This document shows positions 32,738 through 42,967 of a stretch of 64,000 nucleotides of DNA, one piece after another. Position 1 is the first letter of the stretch; each line of letters opens with the position of its first letter. A program made the translations under genes and the position numbers. A model generated the notes under the pieces. The model was not told the origin of the DNA. It saw only the letters and a program-made list of their open reading frames with translations, and searched no databases. Origin of the DNA: Pisolithus tinctorius. Lineage: Eukaryota > Basidiomycota > Agaricomycetes > Boletales > Pisolithaceae. The DNA lies in contig JANFAH010000033.1 of assembly GCA_024663395.1 (NCBI GenBank), positions 62,001-126,000 on the forward strand, written 5' to 3'.

Positions 32738-33504
32738 TCAGAAGTCCTCAAGCTGGTCCTGTACTTGTCCAAGGCTGTCAAAAAGGGTGAGCCATTCACT
32801 GCAGAATTCCATCACACCATGGAGCTGGTGAATCTCCTCCTCCTCCTGATGGATCATCTTGTCACAGCTTTCAATCATCCGGCCGATGCTGTCTGATGGC
32901 ATCTGGTCCATGTCACACAGCAGTGGGAGACTCTCTTTTCCTTCCTATGGCACAGATGGATTCAATGGAATGATCGAAAAATGACCACCGCGCACCTCAA
33001 CCCCAACAAAGAATTCCTTGGCCTCCTGCAAAACTTCCTCCAATGACCGACGATCATACCCATCCAGATGGGTAGGGTCCCTTGTCCACCAGGTATGTGG
33101 CATAGGACCAGTGTGGATCATACATCTCACCTCTCCTCTTTTGACCTGCAGCACATTCAACTCCATGATGTTTGCCAGCAGGGCGGTCTCTCCCATATTT
33201 TGTACGGCCATCCACCAAAGCAGTTCATTGGCAACATGTGGGACCTTCATGATTGTCCCATATGTGTTGCAGGTAGCCAGGGCCTGCTTCAATATATGCT
33301 GTGGAAAAGTCTGTGACACAGCAAACCAGCATCCATTTCGACAAACTCACTGTTTCCACCTGAACCTGCTGATACCAGTCATCTGGCAGTCGATCGCTTG
33401 GGTTGTTGGCCTGCTGCAAAGCATATGTGAACTGTCTAAATCAGACACTGATGTATTGGATTATCATGGAGAGGTAGGATAGATTAGTGGTCCTGACATC
33501 CATG
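32738..33504 (-). pseudogene. decayed gene of unknown family between KDZ and TET/JBP genes
   Basis: Not recognised. From the ATG at 33504: M-D-V-R-T-T-N-L-S-Y..., an in-frame TGA near 33443, then Y-A-L-Q-Q-A-N-N-P-S-D-R-L-P-D-D-W-Y. A 42-bp intron (GTGAGT...TCACAG, about 33313-33354) leads to H-I-L-K-Q-A-L-A-T-C...W-W-M-A-V-Q-N and H-T-W-W-T-R-D-P-T-H-L-D-G-Y-D. A TAG at 32945 is followed in the same frame by another ~68 open codons to TGA at 32738-32740. Two stops in otherwise continuous coding-like sequence suggest decay. Position suggests a passenger gene of the KDZ block. Confidence 0.4.
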
Positions 33505-33710
33505 GTGATTCGGAGTAGAGTTGGATCGGGTGAAAATGTTATTACATAGCAATGTGGCTGACACATGTGATAACTGCAAGATAAGAGATCATCAATAATC
33601 ACATCCCGGGAGGCCAGAATAGCAAGTGGCCTATCCCGGTGCAGCGGTTATCATGAGCCAAGTGGCTGGATATCAATCTGAACAATGCTGATGATGCGAC
33701 CATAGTGTAT

Positions 33711-34115
33711 CTATGCATTACCGGCACTGCCAGACCTGTACTGGGAAAGGCCATGTTGCATTTTCTCAATGGCTGTGGAATAGGCAATTAGTTGGAAAGG
33801 CCCCAGGCTATCGTCCAATGCTTGTGGACAGTGTATAATGAAAGGTCCACATGCTGAAATATGACCAGCGTGGTAGGAAGTGTAGCTAGTGCCAGACCCG
33901 TAGTAGAACATTGTATCCGTGCATTACCGGGACTGCCAGACCTGTGCTAGAAAAGGCTGCATCATGTTTTCTCAATGGCTGTGGAATACAAAATTAGGTT
34001 GAAAGGCCCCGGTCCATCATCTAATGCTTTGGCATGGTGTATAAAGGAACATGAACACCATGAAATGGAACCGGTGTGGTCGGAAGTGTAGCTAGCACTG
34101 GAGCCATAGCAGAAC
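33711..34115. repeat. two tandem copies of a ~205-bp unit
   Basis: GCATTACCGGCACTGCCAGA at about 33715 recurs as GCATTACCGGGACTGCCAGA at about 33922. The following 190 bases align with scattered changes (TTTTCTCAATGGCTGTGGAA in both). Confidence 0.65.
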
Positions 34116-34194
34116 TCCCCATCTATCACCTCTATCTTGGTACCCATACCATGCTGGAATAATATGTGGAAGCTGGAGGTACTATGCCACCATA

Positions 34195-35629
34195 GTGGCA
34201 CCTGTTTTTGAAGGCTTGAATGGTAATTTACCAATGCCATGTAACCATGGCAGCTTCACTATGGTCCGGAAAACACTGGCATACATAGCCACGGTTCAAT
34301 ACTACACACTACAGCTACCAGATTACCCGTCATCAACACCGTGCTCACTATATCGTCTTCCGATCTTAATGGCAATAAATCACAGCGCCACCCGGGATAT
34401 TACACACTATATGCGCCGGGAATTCTCCAGTCAAACCTTCCCAGGACCGAATGCCCCCAAACCAGATCCTCCACTCCAGATTCCAACACATGGCATTGTC
34501 GCTATGAATCAGATAGTGGCCAGCATGCATGCGGCATACAATAATAGAAGTAAGCTGATGTCCCGGCTGAATGTAAAATCAAATCTAAATTGTATTGCAG
34601 AGCAAAGTGGCATCGATCTGATCCGGCTTTCTGAGCATCTTTCAGCTATGGAATTGGGGGTTGATGAAACCCAGGAGGCAGGCCACCTGGCAGCGCATCC
34701 ATCAAGTCTCACCGGCTTTGTGGATGAACCTACGGTAATCCTTGGTACCGGCGATACCATTGCATTGTGGTACCTTCCCGGCACCATCACCAATGATTTG
34801 CAAGTCAGTTCAAACATTTCCTTTACACTCTATATTATTCAGGCATCCCTGCAGACACACATGCTTGCCACTCTGGACCCCCTTCACCACGCAATGTCCA
34901 AGAGTATGACAAGTGGCTCCTGGCGGAAAAATGCTGAATATTTCAATCACACTTCACAGTCACCAGGGTGCCTGGAGTTTTCCCTGGCCAGGCACCAACA
35001 GGGGCATATGGTATGGCTATATTACCTCAGGGGTATTTCTCTCAAGTGGCATCCAGACCCTGAACTTTGCCCTGTCAGTTTCCGCTGACCTATGGATGGA
35101 TGCTGGTCGTGAATGGTCCCAGCGGTCTTACCTCCTGGCTGCCATCCTCTCCAGTGCGCTTTCGATTATGCACCCAGGCCTGTATGAGGCTGGAAGGCAA
35201 GCCATGCAGTCATTGGACACATGGTCGAGTCAGCATAACCAAGATATGCAGGATGCCTTGCAGCACTGGCCATCGGTTTTTACTAATGTCTCTGTAATCT
35301 CTAACCGGACCACACCCTTTCACTGGGACCCACACTCACGGTCCGATTGGTATGACATGCTGGTCACGGTTGGCAATTATGAAGATTGTGTATTGGATAT
35401 CCCCACGCTTGGCCTTCAGTTCCTTTACAACCCCAGCACTGTAGTTGCATTTTCTGGCCAGCTTCTTCGACATGGGGTTAGTTCTGTGGGTGGGAACCGA
35501 TGTTGCTTTGCCTACTACATGAGGGACAACATACACAACTGGATAGGGATACCCTGTGGGGATTGGATGAGAGTTCAGAATGTCTGGACTTGGTTGATGC
35601 CTGCAGGTCCGGTGGGACCTTCCATATAA
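34195..35629 (+). CDS. TET/JBP-like 2-oxoglutarate/Fe(II) dioxygenase
   Basis: TET/JBP enzymes oxidise methylated cytosine or thymine in DNA. The core reads N-R-T-T-P-F-H-W-D-P-H-S-R-S-D-W-Y-D, giving the iron-binding H-x-D (His at 35321, Asp at 35327). Downstream L-L-R-H-G-V supplies the distal His (35471) and G-N-R-C-C-F-A-Y-Y-M-R the 2-oxoglutarate-binding Arg (35498). Upstream, an I-A-L-W-Y-L-P-G motif and C-L-E-F-S-L-A-R-H-Q-Q-G-H match the N-terminal half of Agaricomycete members. The apparent frame change near 35010 is explained by an intron at 35011-35056 (GTATGG...ATCCAG). A 39-bp in-frame GTCAGT...TTCAG segment at 34804-34842 may be another intron. The 5' end is open above 34195 (GTG there) and the true start is unknown. 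No stop interrupts the catalytic region. Next to a KDZ transposase, a pairing known in fungi. Substrate not shown. Confidence 0.8.
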
Positions 35630-36199
35630 CCTACACTTATCCAATAGGGGGTCCATGTAAAGGTGGTTCTATGGATATTATATGCCATCCCAAGCCAAGT
35701 TATTTGCCATATACCTCTCCCAAAGTCTGACTAGGGCTGGCCCATAATTGGTGGAACACTTCAACTCGAGCCGAATCCAGTCAGACGGAACACTGGGAGA
35801 TTGGCTTGCTTGTTGTGCACGAGACCGTGGCATATGTGCCAGAACACATGGATTGGTGATCATAATACACGGGCTGACTCGAGACAGACGGGACACCGTA
35901 TCGTGGGCCTCCCATACACCATGAAACACTGGAGTATTCGTCCAGCCTGTCCTACGGGATCACAATATCTGGGCCCACTCCAAGGTCACAGTACAATGGA
36001 CTATAAGCCCTCCATAGTACATGGGCACTCCAATTTGGGCTGAGGCCGATGCACATGGCACACTGATATATGCTCCCACCGTTCCAAACAGAACACTGCA
36101 GGTCCAGCCAAGCCTTATTACACGGGCCACTGATATATCAGCCCCATAGACAATAGCTTCCCAGCCCAGCCAAAATATATGTGACACTACTTGTATGGC
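35630..36199. other. 3' flank of the dioxygenase gene, no gene recognised
   Basis: Short frames only; grades into the satellite. Confidence 0.4.
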
Positions 36200-37660
36200 T
36201 CATGCATTCACCAGGGGATGCCAAAAGACTAGCCCATCATCTAAACCAGTAACATCAAGTGGCCTTAACTGGGCATCCATGCCAATCAACCACCATAGGC
36301 TGGGCATCTGTCCCGGTCCCTTAGCATAAGGCCAGTATGTGTCCCAGGTTATGGTCACCAATTGGGAATTTGGCCCGGCTGACTAGACTTTGCCGGAACA
36401 TATACCGGCCCAATAGAATCCCACTGGAGTGCCTTCTGAACCACTGTAAATAGCCTGGAGGGTGTCATCCATCCCAGCCAACTGGAATTGGTTCAGAACT
36501 GATGCCAAACAACTGCCACCAGCCCTAGACCTGTGCCGGCCCACTACATTGTGGCCGGTAGGTATCCCGGGTCATGATAAACAACTGGAAATTTGATCCG
36601 GCTGACTGGATTTGGCCGGAACATATACCGGCACAATAGAATCCCACTGGAGTGCCTTCTGAACCACTGTAAATCTCCTGGAGGGTCTCATCCATCCCGG
36701 CCAACTGGAGTTGGTTCAGAATTGATGCCAAACAACTGCCAACAGCCCTGAACCTGTGCTGGCCCACTATAATGTGGCTGGTATGTGTCCCGGGTCATGT
36801 TCAACAACTGGGAATTTGACCCGGCTGACTGGATTTGGCTGGAACATATACCGGCCCAATACCGTCCCACTGGAATGCCTTCTGAACCACTGTAAATAGC
36901 CTGGAGGTTGTGATCCATTCTGGCCAACTGGAGTTAGTTAGGAATTGATGCCAACCAACTGGCACTGGCCTTGGCCCCCTGCCGGTCCCCTAGATTCAGC
37001 CAGGTAGATATCCCGGCTCACTGGCAATAACATGGGATCTGGCCCAGCTAACTGGAAATGTCAGGAAGCCATACCGGCCAAATAGCACCCCACTAGTGTG
37101 CTTTCCAAACCACTGCAAATATCCTGGAGGCTGTGATCCATCCGGCCCACCTGGAATTAGATGAGCATCCATGCCCACACACCAACACCAGCTTATCCTC
37201 TATTCTGCCATATTTGCACTATACCGGTATGGGTCCCAGCTTACTATTCCCGGCATGAAAGCTGGCTAGACGTATATTCCAACTACCCACCATAATCCAG
37301 GCACCTGTCACGGCCCACTTGCATAAGGCTGGTATGTGACCCGGCATACTAGAAATTGCCGTAACTCATACTGGCCCAATGGATGTACATTGGTATGCCT
37401 TCCGACCCGCTGGAAATAGTGTGGTTGCTGTCATCCATACCAGCCAACTGGAATTAGCTCGGCATCCATGCCAACTGACCATCACCACCTTGGCATCTGT
37501 GCCGGCCCACTAGCATAAGACCGGTATGTTTCCTGGCTTATTGGCATTATCCCGGCATTTGTCCCAGCTTACTGGAATTAGCACAGCATTCATACCAAAC
37601 CAATAGAATTACAGTGGAATGCCTTCTGACCCACTGGCAATTGCTGACACATGCTGGGCT
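36200..37660. repeat. satellite with 223-bp period
   Basis: ACATATACCGGC and its surroundings recur at 36398, 36621, 36844 and about 37067 (223 bp apart). Each unit contains CCACTGGAGTGCCTTCTGAA and a CCAACTGGAATT block; more diverged units extend to about 37660. Minus-strand open frames here are repeat by-products. Confidence 0.85.
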
Positions 37661-38006
37661 CATGCCAGTGAGCCCAGACCAGGTTAGTACCAGACCTTTC
37701 CCAACTTGCCAGAATCCATGCCAGGATTATCCAGGCAAGATGTATATAGTAGTAACCCCTCAGCCACACTGTGCAGTATGGTGACATCCAATGATCATGG
37801 CTATGCTGTGTGACACAATGACAACTCAGAGGTGGGCTCAACTTTAGCCGGTCTGTGCAACACGGCCGATTGTCAACCTCGTTTGGTCGTATGATACGGT
37901 ACAAAGTAGGTACATTATGTGTCGACTCATGGTCAGGGATTGGATAGCAAATGTTACATGGTAAATATGGCCGATTGATTCGGGTGGTTCTCGAGTACGC
38001 GGCAAG
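37661..38006. other. spacer between satellite and Plavaka gene
   Basis: No gene seen; should contain the 3' end of the Plavaka element. No terminal inverted repeat could be recognised by eye. Confidence 0.35.
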
Positions 38007-39813
38007 CTAGAATGCAATTTCAAATGCATGATGGTCGGCGAATTTGTTCACATAGAAGGAATTGAATGTATCATAGGAGTCATGAGGCTTGATGTCTCTG
38101 GTGTTGATGTTGTGGGCAGCATAAACGGGGATGAGATGGGCCGCACGATATATCACATCGATGTGAATGATGGCGATGTGTGGGACATTGCATGCATTGT
38201 AACTTGGGCGGACGATCCACATCCCTGTAGCTATGTCTGGGCCATCCCCCATGTGGTCGAACCAACGTACGACAGTGCACGGATACAAAGTGCCTTGATA
38301 CTTGAACAAAAAAAAGCACAGAACGCGGGCAATGTCCAGTCCATGCATACCCTCTGCCTCTGGATCGGTTACAACAAAGACGCAGTCGAAACAGGGTCCT
38401 TTGTTCCTCCACATGGGGCAGGAACGAATGTGCTCGTGGCGCATGCCATAGAGGCCACATAGATCGCTCGGTGCAAAAAAAGTGGAACACACAGAGTTGT
38501 AGACACACATGCTACCATCATAGGGTGGGCACTCGTCGAGGGCGATGTCATCCAGATCATCAGTGGGAAAGAGTTGCGAGTAGAGGAAGCGGCGCAGAAT
38601 GTTGGGAAGCTGTGGCAGGCAGAGCTCAGCTGCTAGGGCGCCTACGGTCCTTGTGCGCTTACATTCTAAGATATTTAAACCAGTTAGCATCCGAGTATGT
38701 ACAGAGTGGAAGGTTGAGACATACGATGGGTACGAGCCAATGATACATGGGCCTCGACCGACCTGGGAGCATCAACGGCATCACCCAGTTCCTCCTCATA
38801 ACTCCCTGCTTGTTCTTCGATTTCATTGGCCATGTCACGGCTTTCCCCAATGTGGTCGCACGGATCATCAGCGTCGCTGGAACGTTGACCTGAACGCCCA
38901 TCAGAAAGGGGCGAATGGTAGGATTAATACTTGTACCTAGAGCCCCGAGCGCATGTGATAGCAACGGTTCATTTAACATACCATGTTCTTTGAAGTCAGC
39001 GCACGTGGCGATGAGCTTGTTGAGCCTCTGGTTGATCAAAAGCATCTGTCCAAGAGCTTGAAAGCGGTTAGTGCGCTGATAAGGCCATTTGATGGCCTTA
39101 ATATGTTTGGACTCTGTAATTGAAGAGCAGAGGCCATTAGGTGCGCCGAACTGACAGATAAGGTGGTAGTAATGCTTCATAGCGTGTTGCCAGGGCAGTG
39201 AGAAGGTATCAACTACCCCAGCATTCCGGAAGACTTCGCGATAAAGGTGGAAGCGCCTGAGTGCATCGTCAATTTCAACAAGCGTCTGTTGAGTGATAAC
39301 GTTCTGACGAACGAGGTAACAAAATTCCAGAAAGGCTCAAAAAGTGAAGACGACGTATTGTGGAACATAACCTTCAATTGCTGCGATGTAAACCTGTGAA
39401 GGACTGGTCAATAATCACACGAAGGAAATACGGATGAGCGCACCTTCATATGGCCCTTGGAATCGTCGCCGGTCCACTGTTTGAAGTGTCGACCTTGAGG
39501 GAAACACCGCAGCCCAGTATATGGGGCAACAGCTGTGATCCTGAAAGACCATGAAGTAGATATGAATATTAATTGAAGTCATGTACCGCCGGTCAATCTC
39601 GTCCAAGACTTTTTCCGCCTGTGTCTTTCCATGAACGTGGGTTAGGTAGCGCTTGACCCAATCCACCAGGTGGTCCTTGAACCCACCTTTGATAAGCTGG
39701 TGGAGGATGTCTGGTGAAAGCATGCCGTAGATGTCTGCACACGGAAAATCGTTTGTAAATGGCTGTCTTTGATTAGAAAACGAAAGAAAACATGGGGTTA
39801 TACTTACCACTAT

Positions 39814-40670
39814 TGTCAAGGTCAGACAACACCCCTGGCTCCTTCTTAGGGCGGAGTTGGAGCGGGTTGGGCTGCGGAGTACAGCGGTCAAAGTCCGAAG
39901 TGAATCCGACCACTGGGTGGCGAGATATTCGACAAACAGTGAGCGGAGGGGTATGAAGGGAAGTTTCGGAGGCTGAGGTCGGAGTCGGAGTCGGAGGTCA
40001 GAGGTCGGAGGTCAGAGGTCGGAGGTCAGAGGTCGGAGGTCAGAGGTCGGAGGTCGGATGAGAGGGCGTTGGGTTCAGCTAGTGTGCTGCCCCCTTGCGC
40101 GAGCTCAGCCCTCATATTTCAGAGGTGGAGCAGACTCAGAGGAAGTGGAGACGAAACTCCGGAGGGGACTGAGAGGGAGTCGAAGGTGGGGACTTTATTC
40201 GATATTCGTACTGATTACATCGGAGTACTACGTGGCCTTATATACGATGTAGGTCAAGGGTGGTGCAGTGCGGAATGTAAACCAATAAGTGTATAGTGGG
40301 TTAGAGTCCTTCCGACACAAGGGATAGAGAGTAGGGACGACAGGGACCTTAACTGAGACAAGGAAACTACTACAACGAGGAAGAGAGGGTAAATACCGAA
40401 GAAGCGGAAGAATGGAGAAAACCGACACGAGGGTGGAACCCTATCTAGGATGCAGGGCCGCAAGTCTGACAGCCCATGTGACCAACCTTAGGGCAGAGTT
40501 GAGCAGAGTTGGTCAGAACATGGACAGGGGAGCTCGGAGAGGTGTGGAGATGTGTCGGGAGGGTCGGAGGAGCGCGGGAACACGTCGGAGGAGGGCGGAG
40601 AAGCACAGGAACATGCCGGAAGAGGGCGGAGTAGGTGTTAGGGGCTTATGCTGGTGTCATGGTCATGACA
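39814..40670 (-). mobile_element. solo LTR, 857 bp, in the Plavaka gene
   Basis: Starts TGTCAAGG and ends CATGACA, flanked by ACTAT on both sides (39809-39813 and 40671-40675). Removing it and one ACTAT restores a perfect exon end and GTAAGT donor of the Plavaka gene. Termini resemble those of gypsy A/B LTRs (TGTCAAG...ATGACA), so it belongs to a related family. A TATATAAGG box on minus (about 40233-40242) sets the orientation. Contains a 14-bp tandem repeat (AGGTCAGAGGTCGG, about four units) at 39995-40060. Confidence 0.85.
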
Positions 40671-41028
40671 ACTATGTCGCCAACAATCCCATACGTGTCC
40701 CACAGTTTACGAAAGTCAAATTCTTCGATCACGGCGTCGGCATGCTCACAACGACGACAGAGCGTGTCATCATCCAGACTCTCCTGGTGTGCGAGGCACT
40801 TCGGGCACCAATTCCATATGATACAAGACAACAGAACTTGTTCCTCGTAGTCAGCTATATAAGCCGCTAGTGAATATATGATGTGCTGATAGTATTTGTC
40901 GCCACATAATATTATTTCTGGGACACTCATAGCGGGTCAAAGCGAACAAAGAATGCGTGTTAGTGAGGAGTGGAAAAGCTGCCTTTTGAAATTTTGGAAA
41001 GCAGAGGAACCGGCATGTTCTCTAGTGG

Positions 41029-41554
41029 TGTCAAGTATGGGATGTCCGGGTTGAGACCGGACTGGAGACCGAAGCGGGCGCGAGGCCGAGGGGTCGGAGT
41101 CAGGGGTAAAGACGAAGGTACAGGTGGGTGGACTGGTTGGACTTAGCGACTGAGGATACAGCGCTATTCCCTTGCGTGGGTCCCAGTCCAAGTCCGAGGC
41201 CAAGACAGGGTTATCAGGAGATACTTAGTTGATTTCAGACTAAGGAGTACAGGCCGAGTATCTACGAGTTTATATACCAGAAGTAACTATAGTACGGAGA
41301 CTGGTAATGCCGGTCTCGCAAGGATTGCTAAGATGATTGGTAAGGCAAGTATTAGTAAGATATGACAAAGACAACGGAGACCGGGACAGAGTGGACTGGG
41401 GACAAGACCGGGTGAGGACTTAACCGAAGTGACAGACACTGCAAAGCAGTGTCTACCGCGCTAGACCAACTGGAGATACGGGATTGGCGAGGCCAAGGCC
41501 GGACTGAGTGAGCGCGAGGCCGAGTCCGGCCGGAGTCGAGGCACGACTATGACA
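41029..41554 (-). repeat. 3' LTR of gypsy copy B
   Basis: 526 bp, TGTCAAG...TATGACA; partner 49663-50188. A TATATAAACTC box on the minus strand at about 41267-41280. Confidence 0.9.
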
Positions 41555-41693
41555 GTATCCCCCTCTTAGGGGTCGAACCCATGAGACCCCTGCGAGAGTG
41601 GCAGGCTGAGTCCGAAAATCGGCTGAGTTTGAAAAAAAACGATACTTGTGGCTCGCTAAGCCCTTTGCGTCTTTCTTTCTCATCCTATTCATC

Positions 41694-42777
41694 ATGTCCG
41701 ACTCGAGGCCGATCGCTGCGACTGACAACGATGATGAAGGCCGGGTCATTATTGACTGGACCCAACTGCCTGATGACGACATCAGGTATGACACCGACGA
41801 CGAAGAGGAGGTGATGAAGGCGAAGGCGAAGGAGAGAAAAAGGCGAAAGGCGGCTGAGCAAGCCCAGCGGGAGGAGCAGGCTTGGCTTGAGGCCGAGAGG
41901 GCGGCAAGGGAGAAGGCTGAAGCCGAGAGGGCCGAGCAGAAGAGGGCCGAGACCGAGAGAGCAGAGAGGGAGGCCGAAGAGAAGAGAGTGCGCGAGGAGG
42001 AAGAGAGACGGGAGGCCGAGTGTAGACGCAAGGCCGAGGCCGGAAAGGGTAGTGAGGCCGGGGCCGGTGGCAGCAAGGCCGGGGGCAAAGTAAAGAAAGT
42101 GGTGATGGACCCTGGGTGAGTGTCTTTTTCACCCTCGTGCTTGTCCCTCTCTTAACTGTCTTTTTAGTTGTACCCGCTGCACCCGGGCGAACACCGTCTG
42201 CAAGTTCCTCATGGATGGTAACAAGAAGCGGGTCGCCTGCATACGGTGCAACCAGTCCAAAGGCAAGTGTCGCTGGCCCGGGGACGGGAAGGATGCCGAG
42301 GCCGGCCCCAAAGCCGTCAAAGGCAAGAAGAGGAGAGTCAACGAGGAAAACGCCGAAGCCGGGCCCAGCAACCAGAAACGGGCGAGGACGAGTGTGAGAC
42401 CGACCGAGGTCTTGGACCTCGATGAGTTCGAGGCCGGCAGGAGCGGGATGAAAGAGGTCGGCGCGGCCAGGTACTCGGGTTTGGAGAATAAGCTCGAGCG
42501 ACTGATCGAGGCCGCGGGGCTGATTGCCAACAACTTGGCCAGCCTTTTCGAACTCCACGAGACCGCGGTCGAAAACTCGGGTCGCATAGCCGACGCGCTC
42601 GAGTCGATACTCGACGAATCGTACGGCTTCGGGATGGCGGTATCCCCTTCGGACTCGGGCTCGTCTGAGCTCGATTCTGACGAGTTGTGCGAGGAGGCCG
42701 AGTGGTTGAAGGCCCATGGCAAAGATGAGGAGGAGGAGTCCGAAGGGGAGGACGAGAGTATGGCCAAGGCCGAATAG
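41694..42777 (+). CDS. antisense coiled-coil/Zn2Cys6-like protein of gypsy copy B
   Basis: Two exons, 41694-42115 and 42168-42777, with a 52-bp intron (GTGAGT...TTTTTAG) and 343 residues. It lies between the 3' LTR and the end of pol, on the opposite strand to gag-pol. Exon 1 is acidic (D-T-D-D-E-E-E-V-M-K) followed by about 100 residues of Arg/Glu/Ala-rich coiled coil. The intron falls just before a cysteine cluster C-x2-C-x6-C-x12-C-x2-C-x6-C, the spacing of fungal Zn2Cys6 domains, then a basic K-K-R-R stretch, a helical L-E-R-L-I-E-A-A-G-L-I-A-N-N-L segment and an acidic Ser/Glu-rich end. Copy A has the same gene with the same intron position; both frames are open although pol and gag of copy B are broken. 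Possibly a nuclear or DNA-binding accessory protein. Confidence 0.7.
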
Positions 42778-42967
42778 ACCCGTAGCGTAGTGTTTGTGTT
42801 GTTTCCTCTGCGAATGTCATGTGCCCGGTGTCCGGTGTCCGGTTTCAATCTTGTATAGTAAGTGAGAGCAAACAAGAAAAGAAAAACATAGTAAGTAAGG
42901 GATCAAAAGGAACACTAGATACCGATAGAAAACTGAAACTGAAACTGAGGCCAGTTGAGACCGGTCC

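Noticed and set aside
34913..35100. Frameshift in the TET/JBP gene near 35010
   Set aside because: The frame change is explained by a 46-bp GT..AG intron (35011-35056) that joins Q-Q-G-H to the following conserved block, as in relatives.
8500..37760. Terminal inverted repeats of one giant KDZ element
   Set aside because: None could be found by eye; the idea of a single element remains a hypothesis only.
39960..40060. CRISPR-like array
   Set aside because: Short direct tandem repeats without unique spacers, inside an LTR of a eukaryotic element.
41782..42875. Long minus-strand frames opposite the antisense Zn2Cys6 gene
   Set aside because: Shadows of the plus-strand coding region; low complexity, and only the plus strand has splice signals and the cysteine pattern.
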